Source: Sphingobacterium composti (lineage in GTDB: Bacteria; Bacteroidota; Bacteroidia; Sphingobacteriales; Sphingobacteriaceae). From it: 47,477 bases of DNA. The notes under the pieces are model-generated. The model was not told where the DNA came from. It did no database searches and was given only the letters and a program-made list of their open reading frames with translations. Shown one piece after another: positions 9,130-18,063 of this stretch. Numbering within the stretch: the stretch's first letter is position 1; each line of letters opens with the position of its first letter. The stretch is taken from positions 1 through 47,477 of the forward strand of contig NZ_WUQZ01000024.1 in the NCBI RefSeq assembly GCF_009829075.1. The letters are read 5' to 3'. The position numbers and the translations under genes were made by a program.

Positions 9130-9479
9130 AATGAAGAAAGCTTTTGTTGGTAAATTTGTTCATCGAAGCCTAAAATAATTTCATTTTTCAATTCAACAAT
9201 CGGACGTTTGATCATGCTATTGTTTTGTAATAATACTTCGCGTGCTGACAGTTCATCCACTACAGCGGCTTGTTGTTCTGGAGAGAGTTTTTTCCATGTA
9301 GTACCTTTTTTGTTGATCAGAGATTCCCAAGAAACCAATTTTTGCCATTCGATTAATTTTGAATCCTTTGCTGGCTCTTTTTTATAATCATGAAATGTAT
9401 ATTGGATATTATGATCATTTAACCAATCCAATGCTTTTTTAACAGTGTTACAATTCTTAATTCCGTAGACGTTCAACAT
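9126..9479 (-). CDS. ArsC/Spx-family protein (YffB-like)
   Basis: A 117-residue thioredoxin-fold protein of the ArsC family. The N-terminus [20 protein letters not shown] has one Cys at position 10 in the C-x-T-x-x-K-A pattern of YffB/Spx-type members. The C-terminal [19 protein letters not shown] matches the conserved IKRPV...vGF segment. It lacks the CxxC of Spx regulators and is most similar in layout to YffB/arsenate reductase-like proteins of unknown substrate. True arsenate reductase activity is not implied. It is the first gene of a three-gene minus-strand operon and overlaps the M1 peptidase start by 4 bases. Confidence 0.82.
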   Translation of the reverse strand: MLNVYGIKNCNTVKKALDWLNDHNIQYTFHDYKKEPAKDSKLIEWQKLVSWESLINKKGTTWKKLSPEQQAAVVDELSAREVLLQNNSMIKRPIVELKNEIILGFDEQIYQQKLSSL

Positions 9480-9779
9480 GATATATTTTAGATTGCAATA
9501 ATAAATACTATAAATGTAGTGATTTTTTTATTTCCTTGCTTTTTAGTGAAGAGTTTAACGAATGTTAGCTTTTTATAAAAAACTAGATCTATGAAGTTGT
9601 CTTTTACAGATGTATATCAAATATAATAAATAAGCTAATGTGTTTAATGAAATGATTCTCAATTTGATAAATTATATTTTGAGAAAGAAATCTAATTTTG
9701 ATAGTGTATTTTTTACACTATATTTTTTTAATTGACAAAATAATTATATTTTTATCACTTCATTAAAAATAATACAAAA
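9480..9779. other. divergent AT-rich promoter region
   Basis: This 300-bp stretch lies between the ArsC-like operon and the aldolase gene. It is very AT-rich, holds no reading frame of note and contains the 8-bp-arm palindrome at 9701-9721. No clear TTTG/TAnnTTTG pair was found. Confidence 0.5.
9701..9721. promoter_or_regulatory. inverted repeat upstream of the aldolase gene
   Basis: atagtgta and tacactat are perfect 8-bp inverted arms around five T, 59 bp ahead of the aldolase ATG. The size suits a dimeric regulator, but no regulator is identified and an RNA hairpin is also possible. Confidence 0.3.
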
Positions 9780-10859
9780 ATGAGCCTAAAAGATTATAAA
9801 GGTGTTTTAACAGGTGATCAAGTTCAAGAGTTATTTGAAATTGCTAAAAAGCACAAATTTGCATTACCTGCTGTAAACGTAATAGGAACAAATTCTATTA
9901 ATGCAGTATTAGAAACTGCTAAAGCTGTAAATTCTCCAGTTATTGTACAATTATCTAATGGTGGTGCGCAATTCTATGCTGGTAAAACATTAAATAACGA
10001 TGGATTAAAGGCATGTATCTTAGGTGCTGTTTCAGCAGCTCAGCATGTGCATTTATTAGCAGAGCATTATGGTGTTGCTGTTATCTTGCATACTGACCAC
10101 GCTGCTAAAAAATTACTTCCTTGGATTGATGGTTTATTGGATGCTGGTGAGAAATTCTTTGCACAAAACGGTAAGCCTTTATTCTCTTCGCACATGTTGG
10201 ATTTGTCAGAAGAACCATTAGAAGAAAATATTGAGATATCTGCAAAATACTTAGCGCGTATGAAACCACTAGGTATGACTGTTGAAATTGAATTAGGTGT
10301 AACAGGTGGTGAAGAAGATGGTGTAGACAACTCTGACGTAGATAGCTCAAAATTATATACTCAACCTGAAGAGGTGGCTTACGCTTACGAAGAGTTATCA
10401 AAAGTATCTGATAAATTCACAGTAGCTGCTGCTTTTGGAAATGTACATGGTGTGTACAAACCAGGTAACGTGAAATTACAACCAGTTATCTTGCACAATT
10501 CTCAAGAATATATTCGTGAGAAATTTAATTTGACTGCTGAAAAACCAGTTAACTTCGTGTTCCATGGTGGTTCGGGTTCATCTCCAGAAGAAATTGCTGA
10601 AGCAATCTCATACGGTGCGATCAAAATGAACATTGATACAGACATGCAATGGGCAATGTGGGATGGTGTGCGTTCTTACGAAGCTAAAAACCACGATTAT
10701 TTACAAGCGCAAATCGGTAACCCAGAAGGTGAAGATTCTCCAAACAAAAAATACTACGATCCGCGCGTATGGTTACGCAAAGGTGAAGAGGCATTTGTTG
10801 CTCGTTTGACGCAAGCATTTGAAGAATTAAATGCTGTTGACGTTAACAGTAAATTGTAA
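9780..10859 (+). CDS. fbaA: fructose-bisphosphate aldolase, class II
   Basis: A 359-residue zinc-dependent aldolase of glycolysis and gluconeogenesis that splits fructose 1,6-bisphosphate to DHAP and glyceraldehyde 3-phosphate. The length and motifs are those of the class IIA (FbaA) branch. LHTDHAAK holds the catalytic Asp and a zinc His. VEIELGVTGGEEDG follows. NVHGVYKPGNVKL and FVFHGGSGSS carry the remaining zinc His residues and the phosphate-binding loop. The C-terminal KYYDPRVWLRKGEE is also typical. It is a single gene with its own strong terminator and uses frequent A/T-ending codons, as expected of a highly expressed gene. Confidence 0.96.
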   Translation: MSLKDYKGVLTGDQVQELFEIAKKHKFALPAVNVIGTNSINAVLETAKAVNSPVIVQLSNGGAQFYAGKTLNNDGLKACILGAVSAAQHVHLLAEHYGVAVILHTDHAAKKLLPWIDGLLDAGEKFFAQNGKPLFSSHMLDLSEEPLEENIEISAKYLARMKPLGMTVEIELGVTGGEEDGVDNSDVDSSKLYTQPEEVAYAYEELSKVSDKFTVAAAFGNVHGVYKPGNVKLQPVILHNSQEYIREKFNLTAEKPVNFVFHGGSGSSPEEIAEAISYGAIKMNIDTDMQWAMWDGVRSYEAKNHDYLQAQIGNPEGEDSPNKKYYDPRVWLRKGEEAFVARLTQAFEELNAVDVNSKL

Positions 10860-10883
10860 TACCAAACTTTCTATATAGTAGGA

Positions 10884-10916
10884 GGGTTATTGATTGAAGA
10901 TCAATAACCCTTTTTT
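10884..10916 (+). terminator. intrinsic terminator of fbaA
   Basis: A perfect 11-bp stem (gggttattgat / atcaataaccc) with a 5-nt loop, followed by six T. Confidence 0.93.
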
Positions 10917-10977
10917 ATTCTCCAAAAAATCTACTTATGCTAAACGTTTTACTGCATATTTCTTCACATAAATACAG

Positions 10978-10985
10978 TATATTTG
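10978..10985 (+). promoter_or_regulatory. candidate -7 element for lepA
   Basis: TATATTTG matches the Bacteroidota TAnnTTTG box, 29 bp before the lepA ATG. No clear TTTG is seen about 20 bp upstream, so the promoter is only half supported. Confidence 0.35.
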
Positions 10986-11014
10986 CTTTTTAAATTTGAA
11001 GGCATAACACCTGT

Positions 11015-12805
11015 ATGAAGCATATACGTAATTTTTGTATTATAGCACACATTGACCACGGTAAAAGTACCTTGGCGGATAGATTATTAGAATATACCAA
11101 TACGATTTCTCAACGTGAAGCGCAAGCTCAGCTTTTGGATAATATGGATTTGGAGCGTGAACGTGGTATCACGATCAAAAGTCACGCAATCCAGATGGAT
11201 TATATCCAAGATGGTGAAAAATATACTTTGAATCTTATAGATACGCCTGGGCACGTGGATTTCTCTTATGAGGTATCGCGTTCTATCGCGGCGTGTGAAG
11301 GTGCGCTATTAATCGTTGATGCTTCACAAGGTATTCAAGCACAGACAATTTCGAATCTATATTTAGCAATGGAGCATGATTTAGAAATCATACCTATTCT
11401 AAATAAGATGGACTTGCCAGGAGCGATGCCTGAAGAGGTAAAAGACCAAATCATTGATTTGATTGGAGGTAAACGTGAAGATATTATCCCAGCTTCGGGT
11501 AAAACTGGTTTGGGAATTCCTGATATTTTGAGAGCTATAGTTGAGCGAGTGCCAGCTCCAGTAGGGGATCCTGATGCACCGCTGCAAGCTTTGATTTTTG
11601 ACTCGGTGTTTAACTCATTCCGTGGAATCATGGCGTATTTTAAAGTGGAGAATGGCGAAATACGTAAAGGTGATAAAGTAAAATTCATTGCAACAGGAAA
11701 AGAATACTTTGCGGATGAGGTGGGTACATTGAAATTAAATCAAGTTGCGAAAGATGTGATTAAAACAGGTGATGTAGGCTATATCATCTCTGGCATCAAA
11801 GAAGCTCGTGAAGTAAAAGTAGGGGATACAATCACGCATAAAGACCGTCCAAGTACTGATGCTATTCAAGGATTTGAAGAGGTAAAACCGATGGTTTTTG
11901 CGGGTATTTATCCAGTAGATACTGAAGATTACGAAGAATTGCGTGAATCGATGCACCGTTTGCAGTTGAATGACGCTTCCTTGGTTTTCGAACCAGAATC
12001 ATCAGCTGCATTGGGATTTGGTTTCCGTTGTGGTTTCTTAGGAATGCTTCACATGGAAATTATCCAAGAGCGTTTGGAACGTGAGTTCAATATGACGGTA
12101 ATTACGACAGTTCCCAACGTGTCCTACAAGGCCTACATGACAAAGGATAAAGAGGAGATTGTTGTTCATAATCCATCTGACTTGCCAGATCCAAGTAAAT
12201 TGGATATGATTGAAGAGCCTTACATCAAAGCAAATATCATTACCAAAGCTGATTTTGTTGGTCCTGTTATGTCACTTTGTATTCAGAAGCGTGGTACTAT
12301 CATTAATCAATCATACTTGACTTCTGATCGTGTAGAATTGGTTTTTGAGATGCCAATGGGAGAGATTGTATTCGATTTCTATGATAAATTAAAAACCATT
12401 TCTAAAGGATATGCATCGTTTGATTACCATCAAATCGGCTATAGACAATCGGATTTGGTGAAATTGGACATCCGCCTTAATGATGAACCTGTGGATGCAC
12501 TATCATCGTTGATTCACCGTAGTAATGCGTATGATTTTGGTAAAAAGATTTGTGAGAAGTTAAAAGAACTTTTACCACGTCAACAATTCGAAATTCGTAT
12601 TCAAGCATCAATTGGTGCAAAGATTATTGCGCGTGAGACCATTTCTGCATTACGTAAAGATGTAACTGCTAAATGTTATGGTGGTGATATTTCGCGTAAG
12701 CGTAAATTATTAGAAAAACAGAAAAAGGGTAAAAAACGTATGCGTCAGGTAGGTAACGTAGAGATTCCTCAATCGGCGTTTATGGCTGTTTTGAAATTAG
12801 ATTAA
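11015..12805 (+). CDS. lepA: elongation factor 4 (LepA), ribosome back-translocating GTPase
   Basis: A 596-residue translational GTPase of usual LepA length. The G domain motifs are complete: [18 protein letters not shown] (P-loop), [12 protein letters not shown] (switch I), [15 protein letters not shown] and NKMDLPGA. The LepA-specific C-terminal domain is present, with [20 protein letters not shown] near residues 548-567. That run recognises the ribosome and tRNA and separates LepA from EF-G. It is followed by folD after 31 bp on the same strand, so the two may be co-transcribed. Confidence 0.98.
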   Translation: MKHIRNFCIIAHIDHGKSTLADRLLEYTNTISQREAQAQLLDNMDLERERGITIKSHAIQMDYIQDGEKYTLNLIDTPGHVDFSYEVSRSIAACEGALLIVDASQGIQAQTISNLYLAMEHDLEIIPILNKMDLPGAMPEEVKDQIIDLIGGKREDIIPASGKTGLGIPDILRAIVERVPAPVGDPDAPLQALIFDSVFNSFRGIMAYFKVENGEIRKGDKVKFIATGKEYFADEVGTLKLNQVAKDVIKTGDVGYIISGIKEAREVKVGDTITHKDRPSTDAIQGFEEVKPMVFAGIYPVDTEDYEELRESMHRLQLNDASLVFEPESSAALGFGFRCGFLGMLHMEIIQERLEREFNMTVITTVPNVSYKAYMTKDKEEIVVHNPSDLPDPSKLDMIEEPYIKANIITKADFVGPVMSLCIQKRGTIINQSYLTSDRVELVFEMPMGEIVFDFYDKLKTISKGYASFDYHQIGYRQSDLVKLDIRLNDEPVDALSSLIHRSNAYDFGKKICEKLKELLPRQQFEIRIQASIGAKIIARETISALRKDVTAKCYGGDISRKRKLLEKQKKGKKRMRQVGNVEIPQSAFMAVLKLD

Positions 12806-12836
12806 TAAGCAATCAACCTATAAAAATTATATAAGA

Positions 12837-13721
12837 ATGAGATTATTAGACGGTAAAGAAGTATCCGCTAAGATTAAAGAAGATATTAAGAGGGAAGCTG
12901 CTGAATTTACAGCGCAAGCTGGTCGTAAGCCACATTTAGTTGCGATTTTGGTCGGAAATGATGGCGGTAGCGAAACCTATGTAGCAAGTAAAATGCGCAA
13001 CTGCGAGTTAGTCGGTTTTGAATCTACTAATATTCGTTACGGAGTTGATATTACAGAAGCTGAATTGATTGCTAAAATTGAAGAAATCAATAAAGATGAG
13101 AATATCGACGGTCTAATCGTTCAATTACCTTTGCCTAAACATATTGATCCTGATAAAATTACGGAGGCTATCGACTATCGCAAAGATGTAGATGGTTTTC
13201 ATCCGATCAACTTAGGTCGTATGCAACGTAATTTGCCATGCTTCATTCCTGCTACACCTTACGGTATTATGTTGATGTTAGAACATTATGGTATTGATAC
13301 TTCGGGTAAGCATGCGGTGGTCGTAGGTCGGAGCAATATCGTTGGTTCTCCGATGAGTATATTATTGGCTCGTAATAGTAATCCTGGAAATTGTACAGTG
13401 ACATTGACTCATAGTCGTACTGTAGATTTGAGAACTGAAGTTCTTCGTGGTGATATCATTGTTGCGGCTATAGGTAAGAAAAATTTTGTTACTGCTGATA
13501 TGGTGAAAGATGGTGCGATCGTCATTGATGTCGGCATCAATAGAGAAAATTCTACAGAAACAAAATCTGGTTTTAAATTGTATGGAGATGTCGATTTCGA
13601 AGAAGTGTCGAAAAAAGCGTCTTGGATTACTCCAGTACCAGGTGGTGTAGGACTGATGACAATTGTGGGCTTATTGAAAAATACGCTTGAAGCAGCAAAG
13701 GGTACTATTTACAGTAAATAA
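12837..13721 (+). CDS. folD: bifunctional methylenetetrahydrofolate dehydrogenase/cyclohydrolase
   Basis: A 294-residue FolD that interconverts 5,10-methylene-THF, methenyl-THF and 10-formyl-THF in one-carbon metabolism. The signature stretches are YVASKMRNCELVGFES (catalytic Tyr and Lys), GLIVQLPLPKHI, VVGRSNIVGSPM (Rossmann loop) and PVPGGVGLMTI. Length is normal. It lies 31 bp after lepA. A plus-strand frame for the next lipoprotein runs back into the 3' end of folD, but that protein's real start is the ATG at 13786. Confidence 0.97.
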   Translation: MRLLDGKEVSAKIKEDIKREAAEFTAQAGRKPHLVAILVGNDGGSETYVASKMRNCELVGFESTNIRYGVDITEAELIAKIEEINKDENIDGLIVQLPLPKHIDPDKITEAIDYRKDVDGFHPINLGRMQRNLPCFIPATPYGIMLMLEHYGIDTSGKHAVVVGRSNIVGSPMSILLARNSNPGNCTVTLTHSRTVDLRTEVLRGDIIVAAIGKKNFVTADMVKDGAIVIDVGINRENSTETKSGFKLYGDVDFEEVSKKASWITPVPGGVGLMTIVGLLKNTLEAAKGTIYSK

Positions 13722-13785
13722 TTTATTGTTATTTGGCATAAATATTGCGCTTATTAAAGCATTTAATAATTTTAAACTTATAAAA

Positions 13786-14304
13786 ATGAAAAAAATTGCT
13801 TTATTAGCTGTTGCTGCTGCAGCATTATCTTTTGCAGCATGTAATAATACACCTTCAAAGGATAAAAATGCCGATGGAGAAGTTTCTGTTGGTGAACATG
13901 TTGACCATACTCATGAGCATTTGGATAATGCAGCGCACGATGCTTATCACAAAGCTGAAGAAGATTACAACAAAGCTAAAGCAGAATTAGATGCAGCTGT
14001 CTCTAAAGGCGATAAAAAAGCCGAAGAAGCTGCTCGCAAAACTTTAGCCGACGCTGAGTCTGTATGGGAAAAAGCTAAGGCAGATATGAAAAATGCCGCA
14101 GAGAGTGCTAAAGAAGGAATCGATAATACTGTTGATGCAACAAAAGATGCTGCTAAAAAGACCGGCGATGCAATCGAAAACACGGCAGATAAAGCTGGCG
14201 ATAAAATTGAATCTGGTGCTAAAGCAGTTAGTGATGCAGCTAAGGATGTAGCTGATAAAACTAAGGAAAAAGCAAACAATGTTAAAGAAGCTTTAAAAAA
14301 TTAA
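13786..14304 (+). CDS. Ala/Lys-rich LEA-like lipoprotein
   Basis: A 172-residue lipoprotein. The signal sequence ends in the lipobox FAAC (Cys19), so it is lipid-anchored in the periplasm or outer membrane. A His/Asp-rich linker (EHVDHTHEH, about 45-53) follows. The rest is a repetitive amphipathic helix rich in Ala, Lys, Asp and Glu with 11-residue-like repeats such as DAAKKTGDAIENTADKAGDK, the pattern of late-embryogenesis-abundant and apolipoprotein-like proteins that are tied to desiccation or stress. The frame extends upstream into folD, but the lipoprotein signal fixes the start at 13786. It has its own terminator. Stress protection is an inference. Confidence 0.8.
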   Translation: MKKIALLAVAAAALSFAACNNTPSKDKNADGEVSVGEHVDHTHEHLDNAAHDAYHKAEEDYNKAKAELDAAVSKGDKKAEEAARKTLADAESVWEKAKADMKNAAESAKEGIDNTVDATKDAAKKTGDAIENTADKAGDKIESGAKAVSDAAKDVADKTKEKANNVKEALKN

Positions 14305-14325
14305 TATAACGAAATCAATTTTTAT

Positions 14326-14359
14326 AAAGCGCCTATCCTGTGATGGGCGCTTTGTTTAT
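14326..14359 (+). terminator. intrinsic terminator of the LEA-like lipoprotein gene
   Basis: An 8-bp GC-rich stem (aaagcgcc / ggcgcttt, 14326-14353) is followed by a T-rich tract. It ends just before the next start codon at 14371, so the GreA-like gene needs a promoter of its own or read-through. Confidence 0.85.
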
Positions 14360-14370
14360 TTTTTAGAGAA

Positions 14371-14820
14371 ATGAATAAGGAAAAGATAGTCGAAGCTTGT
14401 TTTGTAATTTTGAATGAAAAAGTAGAACAGGTCAATTTGGCCATTCACGATGCAAATCAAAGTTTGCAGGATGACACGAAAAGTAGCGCAGGAGATAAAT
14501 ACGAAACTAGTCGTGAAATGATTCAGCAGGATTTGAATCGTTATGAACAACAGCTTAAAGCCCTGAATCAAGAAGTTGAAATCTTGAATAGTATTAAAAT
14601 ACAAAAGACTGATAATGGCAAGGCTGTTTTGGGTTCTATCATCGAAACCGACAAAGCGATTTATTTCTTGGCGACGAGCATTGGCTTGGTTCATATCGAA
14701 GCAGAGAGAGTTTTTAGTATTTCTACAGCTTCACCTATCGGAAAAGTGCTTGTCGGTAAATCTGTAGGAGAGTCTTTTGAGTTTAATGGTGAAAGGCAGG
14801 TAATAAAGTCCTTATTTTAA
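14371..14820 (+). CDS. GreA/GreB-like protein (often misannotated 3-oxoacyl-ACP synthase)
   Basis: A 149-residue protein. Its N-terminal half is a helical hairpin (about 1-72) with the conserved SSAGDKYETSREM, comparable to the GreA coiled coil that enters the RNA polymerase secondary channel. Its C-terminal half (about 80-149) is a small beta domain ending in ISTASPIGKVLVGKSVGESF, which matches the GreA/GreB C-terminal domain (SP-G-A-L-G-x-x-v-G). Similar Bacteroidota proteins carry the label 3-oxoacyl-ACP synthase, which this sequence does not support because it has no thiolase fold. A role in rescuing backtracked polymerase is likely by family but not shown. Confidence 0.7.
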   Translation: MNKEKIVEACFVILNEKVEQVNLAIHDANQSLQDDTKSSAGDKYETSREMIQQDLNRYEQQLKALNQEVEILNSIKIQKTDNGKAVLGSIIETDKAIYFLATSIGLVHIEAERVFSISTASPIGKVLVGKSVGESFEFNGERQVIKSLF

Positions 14821-14854
14821 TTTTGATATAAGGGTGTAATTATAATTAATTTAC
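14816..14854. repeat. 39-bp direct repeat, copy 1
   Basis: This stretch is repeated at 14875-14913 with one base changed (38/39 identical; period 59 bp). It overlaps the stop codon of the GreA-like gene. The shared unit begins tttaattttgatataagg. Confidence 0.9.
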
Positions 14855-14874
14855 ACAGTTCGTGAGACAGTCCC

Positions 14875-14913
14875 TTTAATTTTGATATAAGGGTGTATTT
14901 ATAATTAATTTAC
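14875..14913. repeat. 39-bp direct repeat, copy 2
   Basis: Second copy of the unit at 14816-14854. In each copy the aagg/aaggg within the repeat can pair with ccttat or ccctt lying just before it, so each may fold into a small hairpin. Confidence 0.9.
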
Positions 14914-14986
14914 CCATATTTTACCCCCTTAAACTTTATTTGAAAAAAGAGTCCAATTGTAACTAAACAACTGAACTCCATATTTT

Positions 14987-15002
14987 TTAATTTACACAGT
15001 TC
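14987..15002. repeat. partial third repeat (16 bp)
   Basis: ttaatttacacagttc is identical to 14846-14861, at the junction of copy 1 and its spacer. The following bases are also similar to that spacer (gagacagtcc versus tagaaagtgcc), so the whole of 14816-15013 looks like decayed copies of one unit. Confidence 0.6.
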
Positions 15003-15026
15003 CTTAGAAAGTGCCATATACTCTTT

Positions 15027-18000
15027 TTAATTAATAATAATTTGACTTCCTTTATCAAGATCTTTTATCACAGTAATTGATCTTGGCATGCGCTCTTTAA
15101 GTTCTTCCACGTGAGAAATAATCCCCACCACTCGATTTTCTTGATGGAGATATTGCAATGTGTCAAATACGGTATTTATACTATCTGTATCTTGAGTTCC
15201 GAAACCTTCGTCAATAAAGAAAAAGTTTTTATCAGCTTTATTAAGTGATTGAATGTTTTCTGCTAGTGCAAGAGCCAAACATAAAGATGCTTGAAATGAT
15301 TGTCCGCCGGAAAGTGTCTTTGCAGAACGTTTATAGCCGTTATTTAAATAATCTACGACCTCGAACTCGTTATTTTCATTAATAACAAGACTTAATTGAT
15401 TCTTGGTCAACCGATGAAAACGTTGGTTAGCAATTTCGCACAACCGCTGTAAATGAATACTTGAAACATAATTAACGAATCCATTGCCTTTAAACATATT
15501 AAATAATATGTCTAGGTTCTTCTTTCTTGTTTCTAATAATCCGAATGAGGCAAGTAATTCTTTCTTTTTCGAGAAATCAATAGTCAATCGCTCAATATCT
15601 TCTTTTAGTGCTCCATAGATTTCAATTTGTAGTTGCAGTTCTTCTTTTTTTAATTGAACTAATTCAGCTATTTCCTTATGCTTTTCAATTGAATAACCAT
15701 CAGTTATTGTTTTTTCTTCTAGCTCTTGAATCCTTTGTTGAAGTGTGTTATATTGCAGATAAAAGTCTTGAATATTTTTTCTTACAAGATTGATATTTAA
15801 ATTCTTAATGAGAATAGCGTTAATGGTTGCTATATCAGGATAGTTGAACTCTACTAAAAGTTTATGTAATAAATTCTGCGTCTCTTGTAGTTTTGCTGCA
15901 TAAATTGAATATTGTTCTTTAGCCTCATTATAAGCTCCTTGTATTTCTGCGTAATTTGTTCTATATTCTAATAATTGTTTAGTATAGTTAGTATATTTTG
16001 TTTGAGTCTCTCTAATAGTTGACTCAATGAGTTTCGACTTTTCATCAAGTGTATTTTCGTCAAAAACTTTATACAAACTAATATCTATAACTTGAATCTG
16101 TTGTAAATTCTGAACAATACTTGCCTCCAATATTTTTACTTCATTTAGATATTCATTAAGTTTACGTTCCGATTTTGTGATTGTATCTATAGTTTTCTGT
16201 AATTGTTCTCTTTTAGTTTTCAAATCTTGATCCAGAAGTTTCAGTTTTTCCTCTTCTTCGAAAATTGCGCTTTTCTTTTTGTCAAACTTGCTTTTATCTG
16301 TTTTATCAAAATCTTCCCATTTAAAAGATGAATGATGTATTTCAATAAGTTTGCCCAATCCAAGTACACTCTCATTAAAATCCCTACACTGATGCTCTTT
16401 TTCAACAATAATTCTGCTGGCTAATTGGAGATCAACAATTTGTTTATCCAGTTCCTGCTTTTTTGCAATCAGCTCATTTTTATCATTGGTTATTTGAACG
16501 AACTCTTTATCTAAAGTATCTATTTGCATTGGGGACGGATGCTCTAAAGATCCACATAATGGACAAGCTTCTCCATCATGTAGATTATGTGCATAATGGG
16601 CTAATTCTTGTTTCAACCGTAATTCACTCTCCTGATTTTTAATATTTTCTTCGGATTGTGATAATAGTTCTTTTTTTTGCGTGATTACATCTTTCCAGTC
16701 AGTCTCCGTGCAACCTAATGCCTTGAATTTATTTTTTAGATCTTCAATTTGCATCAAAGTCTCCTGTATTTGCTGTTTCTTTTCGGATAGATCTTTCTGA
16801 AATTGTTGTTCTTTTTGATACCAAGTATCAATTTCCAGAAGTTCGGAAGATTTAATCTGATTACTTTTTAATCGTTCAATTTCTTTTTCTAATTCTTGGA
16901 TGTTGCCAGCTAAATTTTCTTCAATTATTTTTTGTGTATTTAGAAACTCTTGTCCTTTTATAATGCCAGCCTCTTTTTCATTTTTTGCTTGTAAGGAGGT
17001 TAGATTTTCTTTTAATCGTTTAATGTCCTGTATTTCAGTTTTTAATTCATCAAGTCCTTCGTATTTAGGCGTTATGTCTTCAAGAGATTTTTCAACTTCA
17101 ATTAATAAGGATTTAGTTTTGTCTTTTGACTCTTTTAATCCTTCTATTTTTGTTAATAATGTATTCTTGCTTGATGTTATAGAGGTGAAATTATTTAAAT
17201 GCTCCCTAAAATTTGAAGAAATCAACTCAAATTCGTTTACTTCCAACTCTGCTTTTTGAATATGAATTTTTTTCTGTTCTAATGATGATAACTCTTCCTT
17301 TTTAGCTACTAAATCAAGTTTCATCTGTTTAGTAGTTTCTAATTCATTAAATTTTTTTTCAAGTACTTGATAATCATCTTTGATTGTATCCAATGTTTTT
17401 GCTAATACATCGAATTGCTCTGTTTTATCAAGGATTACCTCTTCATTGACTTCATCATAAGCACTTAAAGCTCCCTTAATATTTTCAATTTTCTTATTAT
17501 TATCAGCCAACAAATGGGAAACTTTGGGACCTAAATCATACTGATTTAAGAAGAAAATCTCTTTCATCATTTCAGAACGATCTTTTCCTTTTAATTCTAA
17601 AAACTCTTTGAATTGACCTTGCGGAATAATTATCGTTCTTCGAAAGTTTGGGTAGGAGAGATTTGTGACAGTAGCACCATCATTTGATCCCAATGGAACC
17701 CAAGCATTATCTTTCCATTCGTAAGCATTTCTTTCATGATCTGTTATGTCTTGAAATTTCTTTTTACGTCTCCATTGTGCTACGAAACGGAATTTTCTAC
17801 CTTCAAAATTTAAAAATTGAAAATCTATCAATACATGATTAGATTTCAAATTCAACATATTATAAGTTCGCTTTTCTTTGCTATTTAATCGTTCCGTTTC
17901 TCCATATAATGCATAACCAATAGCTTCTAAAACGGAAGATTTTCCAGAACCAACAGTCCCAAATATTCCAAATAAACCAGCTTCTGTCAGTTTTGTAAAA

Positions 18001-18062
18001 TCAATTTCTTGCTTTTGTTGATACGAATATAGACCTTCTATACTTAAATATAATGGTAGCAT
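15027..18062 (-). CDS. sbcC: SbcC, ATPase subunit of the SbcCD nuclease
   Basis: A 1011-residue SMC/Rad50-like ATPase that works with SbcD to cleave DNA hairpins and ends during replication and repair. Walker A is GTVGSGKSS near residues 35-43. Long coiled coils run on either side of a zinc hook (CPLCG, about 497-501). The C-terminus has the ABC signature LSGGQ (917-921) and Walker B FFFIDE (947-952) followed by GFGTQD. All functional parts are present and the length suits the family. The sbcD stop lies one base from its start, so the two subunits are made from one operon. The gene is AT-rich and Lys/Glu/Gln-rich, as expected for coiled coil. Confidence 0.95.
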   Translation of the reverse strand: MLPLYLSIEGLYSYQQKQEIDFTKLTEAGLFGIFGTVGSGKSSVLEAIGYALYGETERLNSKEKRTYNMLNLKSNHVLIDFQFLNFEGRKFRFVAQWRRKKKFQDITDHERNAYEWKDNAWVPLGSNDGATVTNLSYPNFRRTIIIPQGQFKEFLELKGKDRSEMMKEIFFLNQYDLGPKVSHLLADNNKKIENIKGALSAYDEVNEEVILDKTEQFDVLAKTLDTIKDDYQVLEKKFNELETTKQMKLDLVAKKEELSSLEQKKIHIQKAELEVNEFELISSNFREHLNNFTSITSSKNTLLTKIEGLKESKDKTKSLLIEVEKSLEDITPKYEGLDELKTEIQDIKRLKENLTSLQAKNEKEAGIIKGQEFLNTQKIIEENLAGNIQELEKEIERLKSNQIKSSELLEIDTWYQKEQQFQKDLSEKKQQIQETLMQIEDLKNKFKALGCTETDWKDVITQKKELLSQSEENIKNQESELRLKQELAHYAHNLHDGEACPLCGSLEHPSPMQIDTLDKEFVQITNDKNELIAKKQELDKQIVDLQLASRIIVEKEHQCRDFNESVLGLGKLIEIHHSSFKWEDFDKTDKSKFDKKKSAIFEEEEKLKLLDQDLKTKREQLQKTIDTITKSERKLNEYLNEVKILEASIVQNLQQIQVIDISLYKVFDENTLDEKSKLIESTIRETQTKYTNYTKQLLEYRTNYAEIQGAYNEAKEQYSIYAAKLQETQNLLHKLLVEFNYPDIATINAILIKNLNINLVRKNIQDFYLQYNTLQQRIQELEEKTITDGYSIEKHKEIAELVQLKKEELQLQIEIYGALKEDIERLTIDFSKKKELLASFGLLETRKKNLDILFNMFKGNGFVNYVSSIHLQRLCEIANQRFHRLTKNQLSLVINENNEFEVVDYLNNGYKRSAKTLSGGQSFQASLCLALALAENIQSLNKADKNFFFIDEGFGTQDTDSINTVFDTLQYLHQENRVVGIISHVEELKERMPRSITVIKDLDKGSQIIIN

Positions 18063-18063
18063 T

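Noticed and set aside
13965..14279. 104-codon minus-strand frame rich in Ala and Ser
   Set aside because: Mirror image of the Ala/Lys repeats in the LEA-like lipoprotein gene.
14816..14913. The two 39-bp repeats considered as a minimal CRISPR array
   Set aside because: Only two full copies with a 20-bp spacer, no further regular units, and no cas genes in the window.
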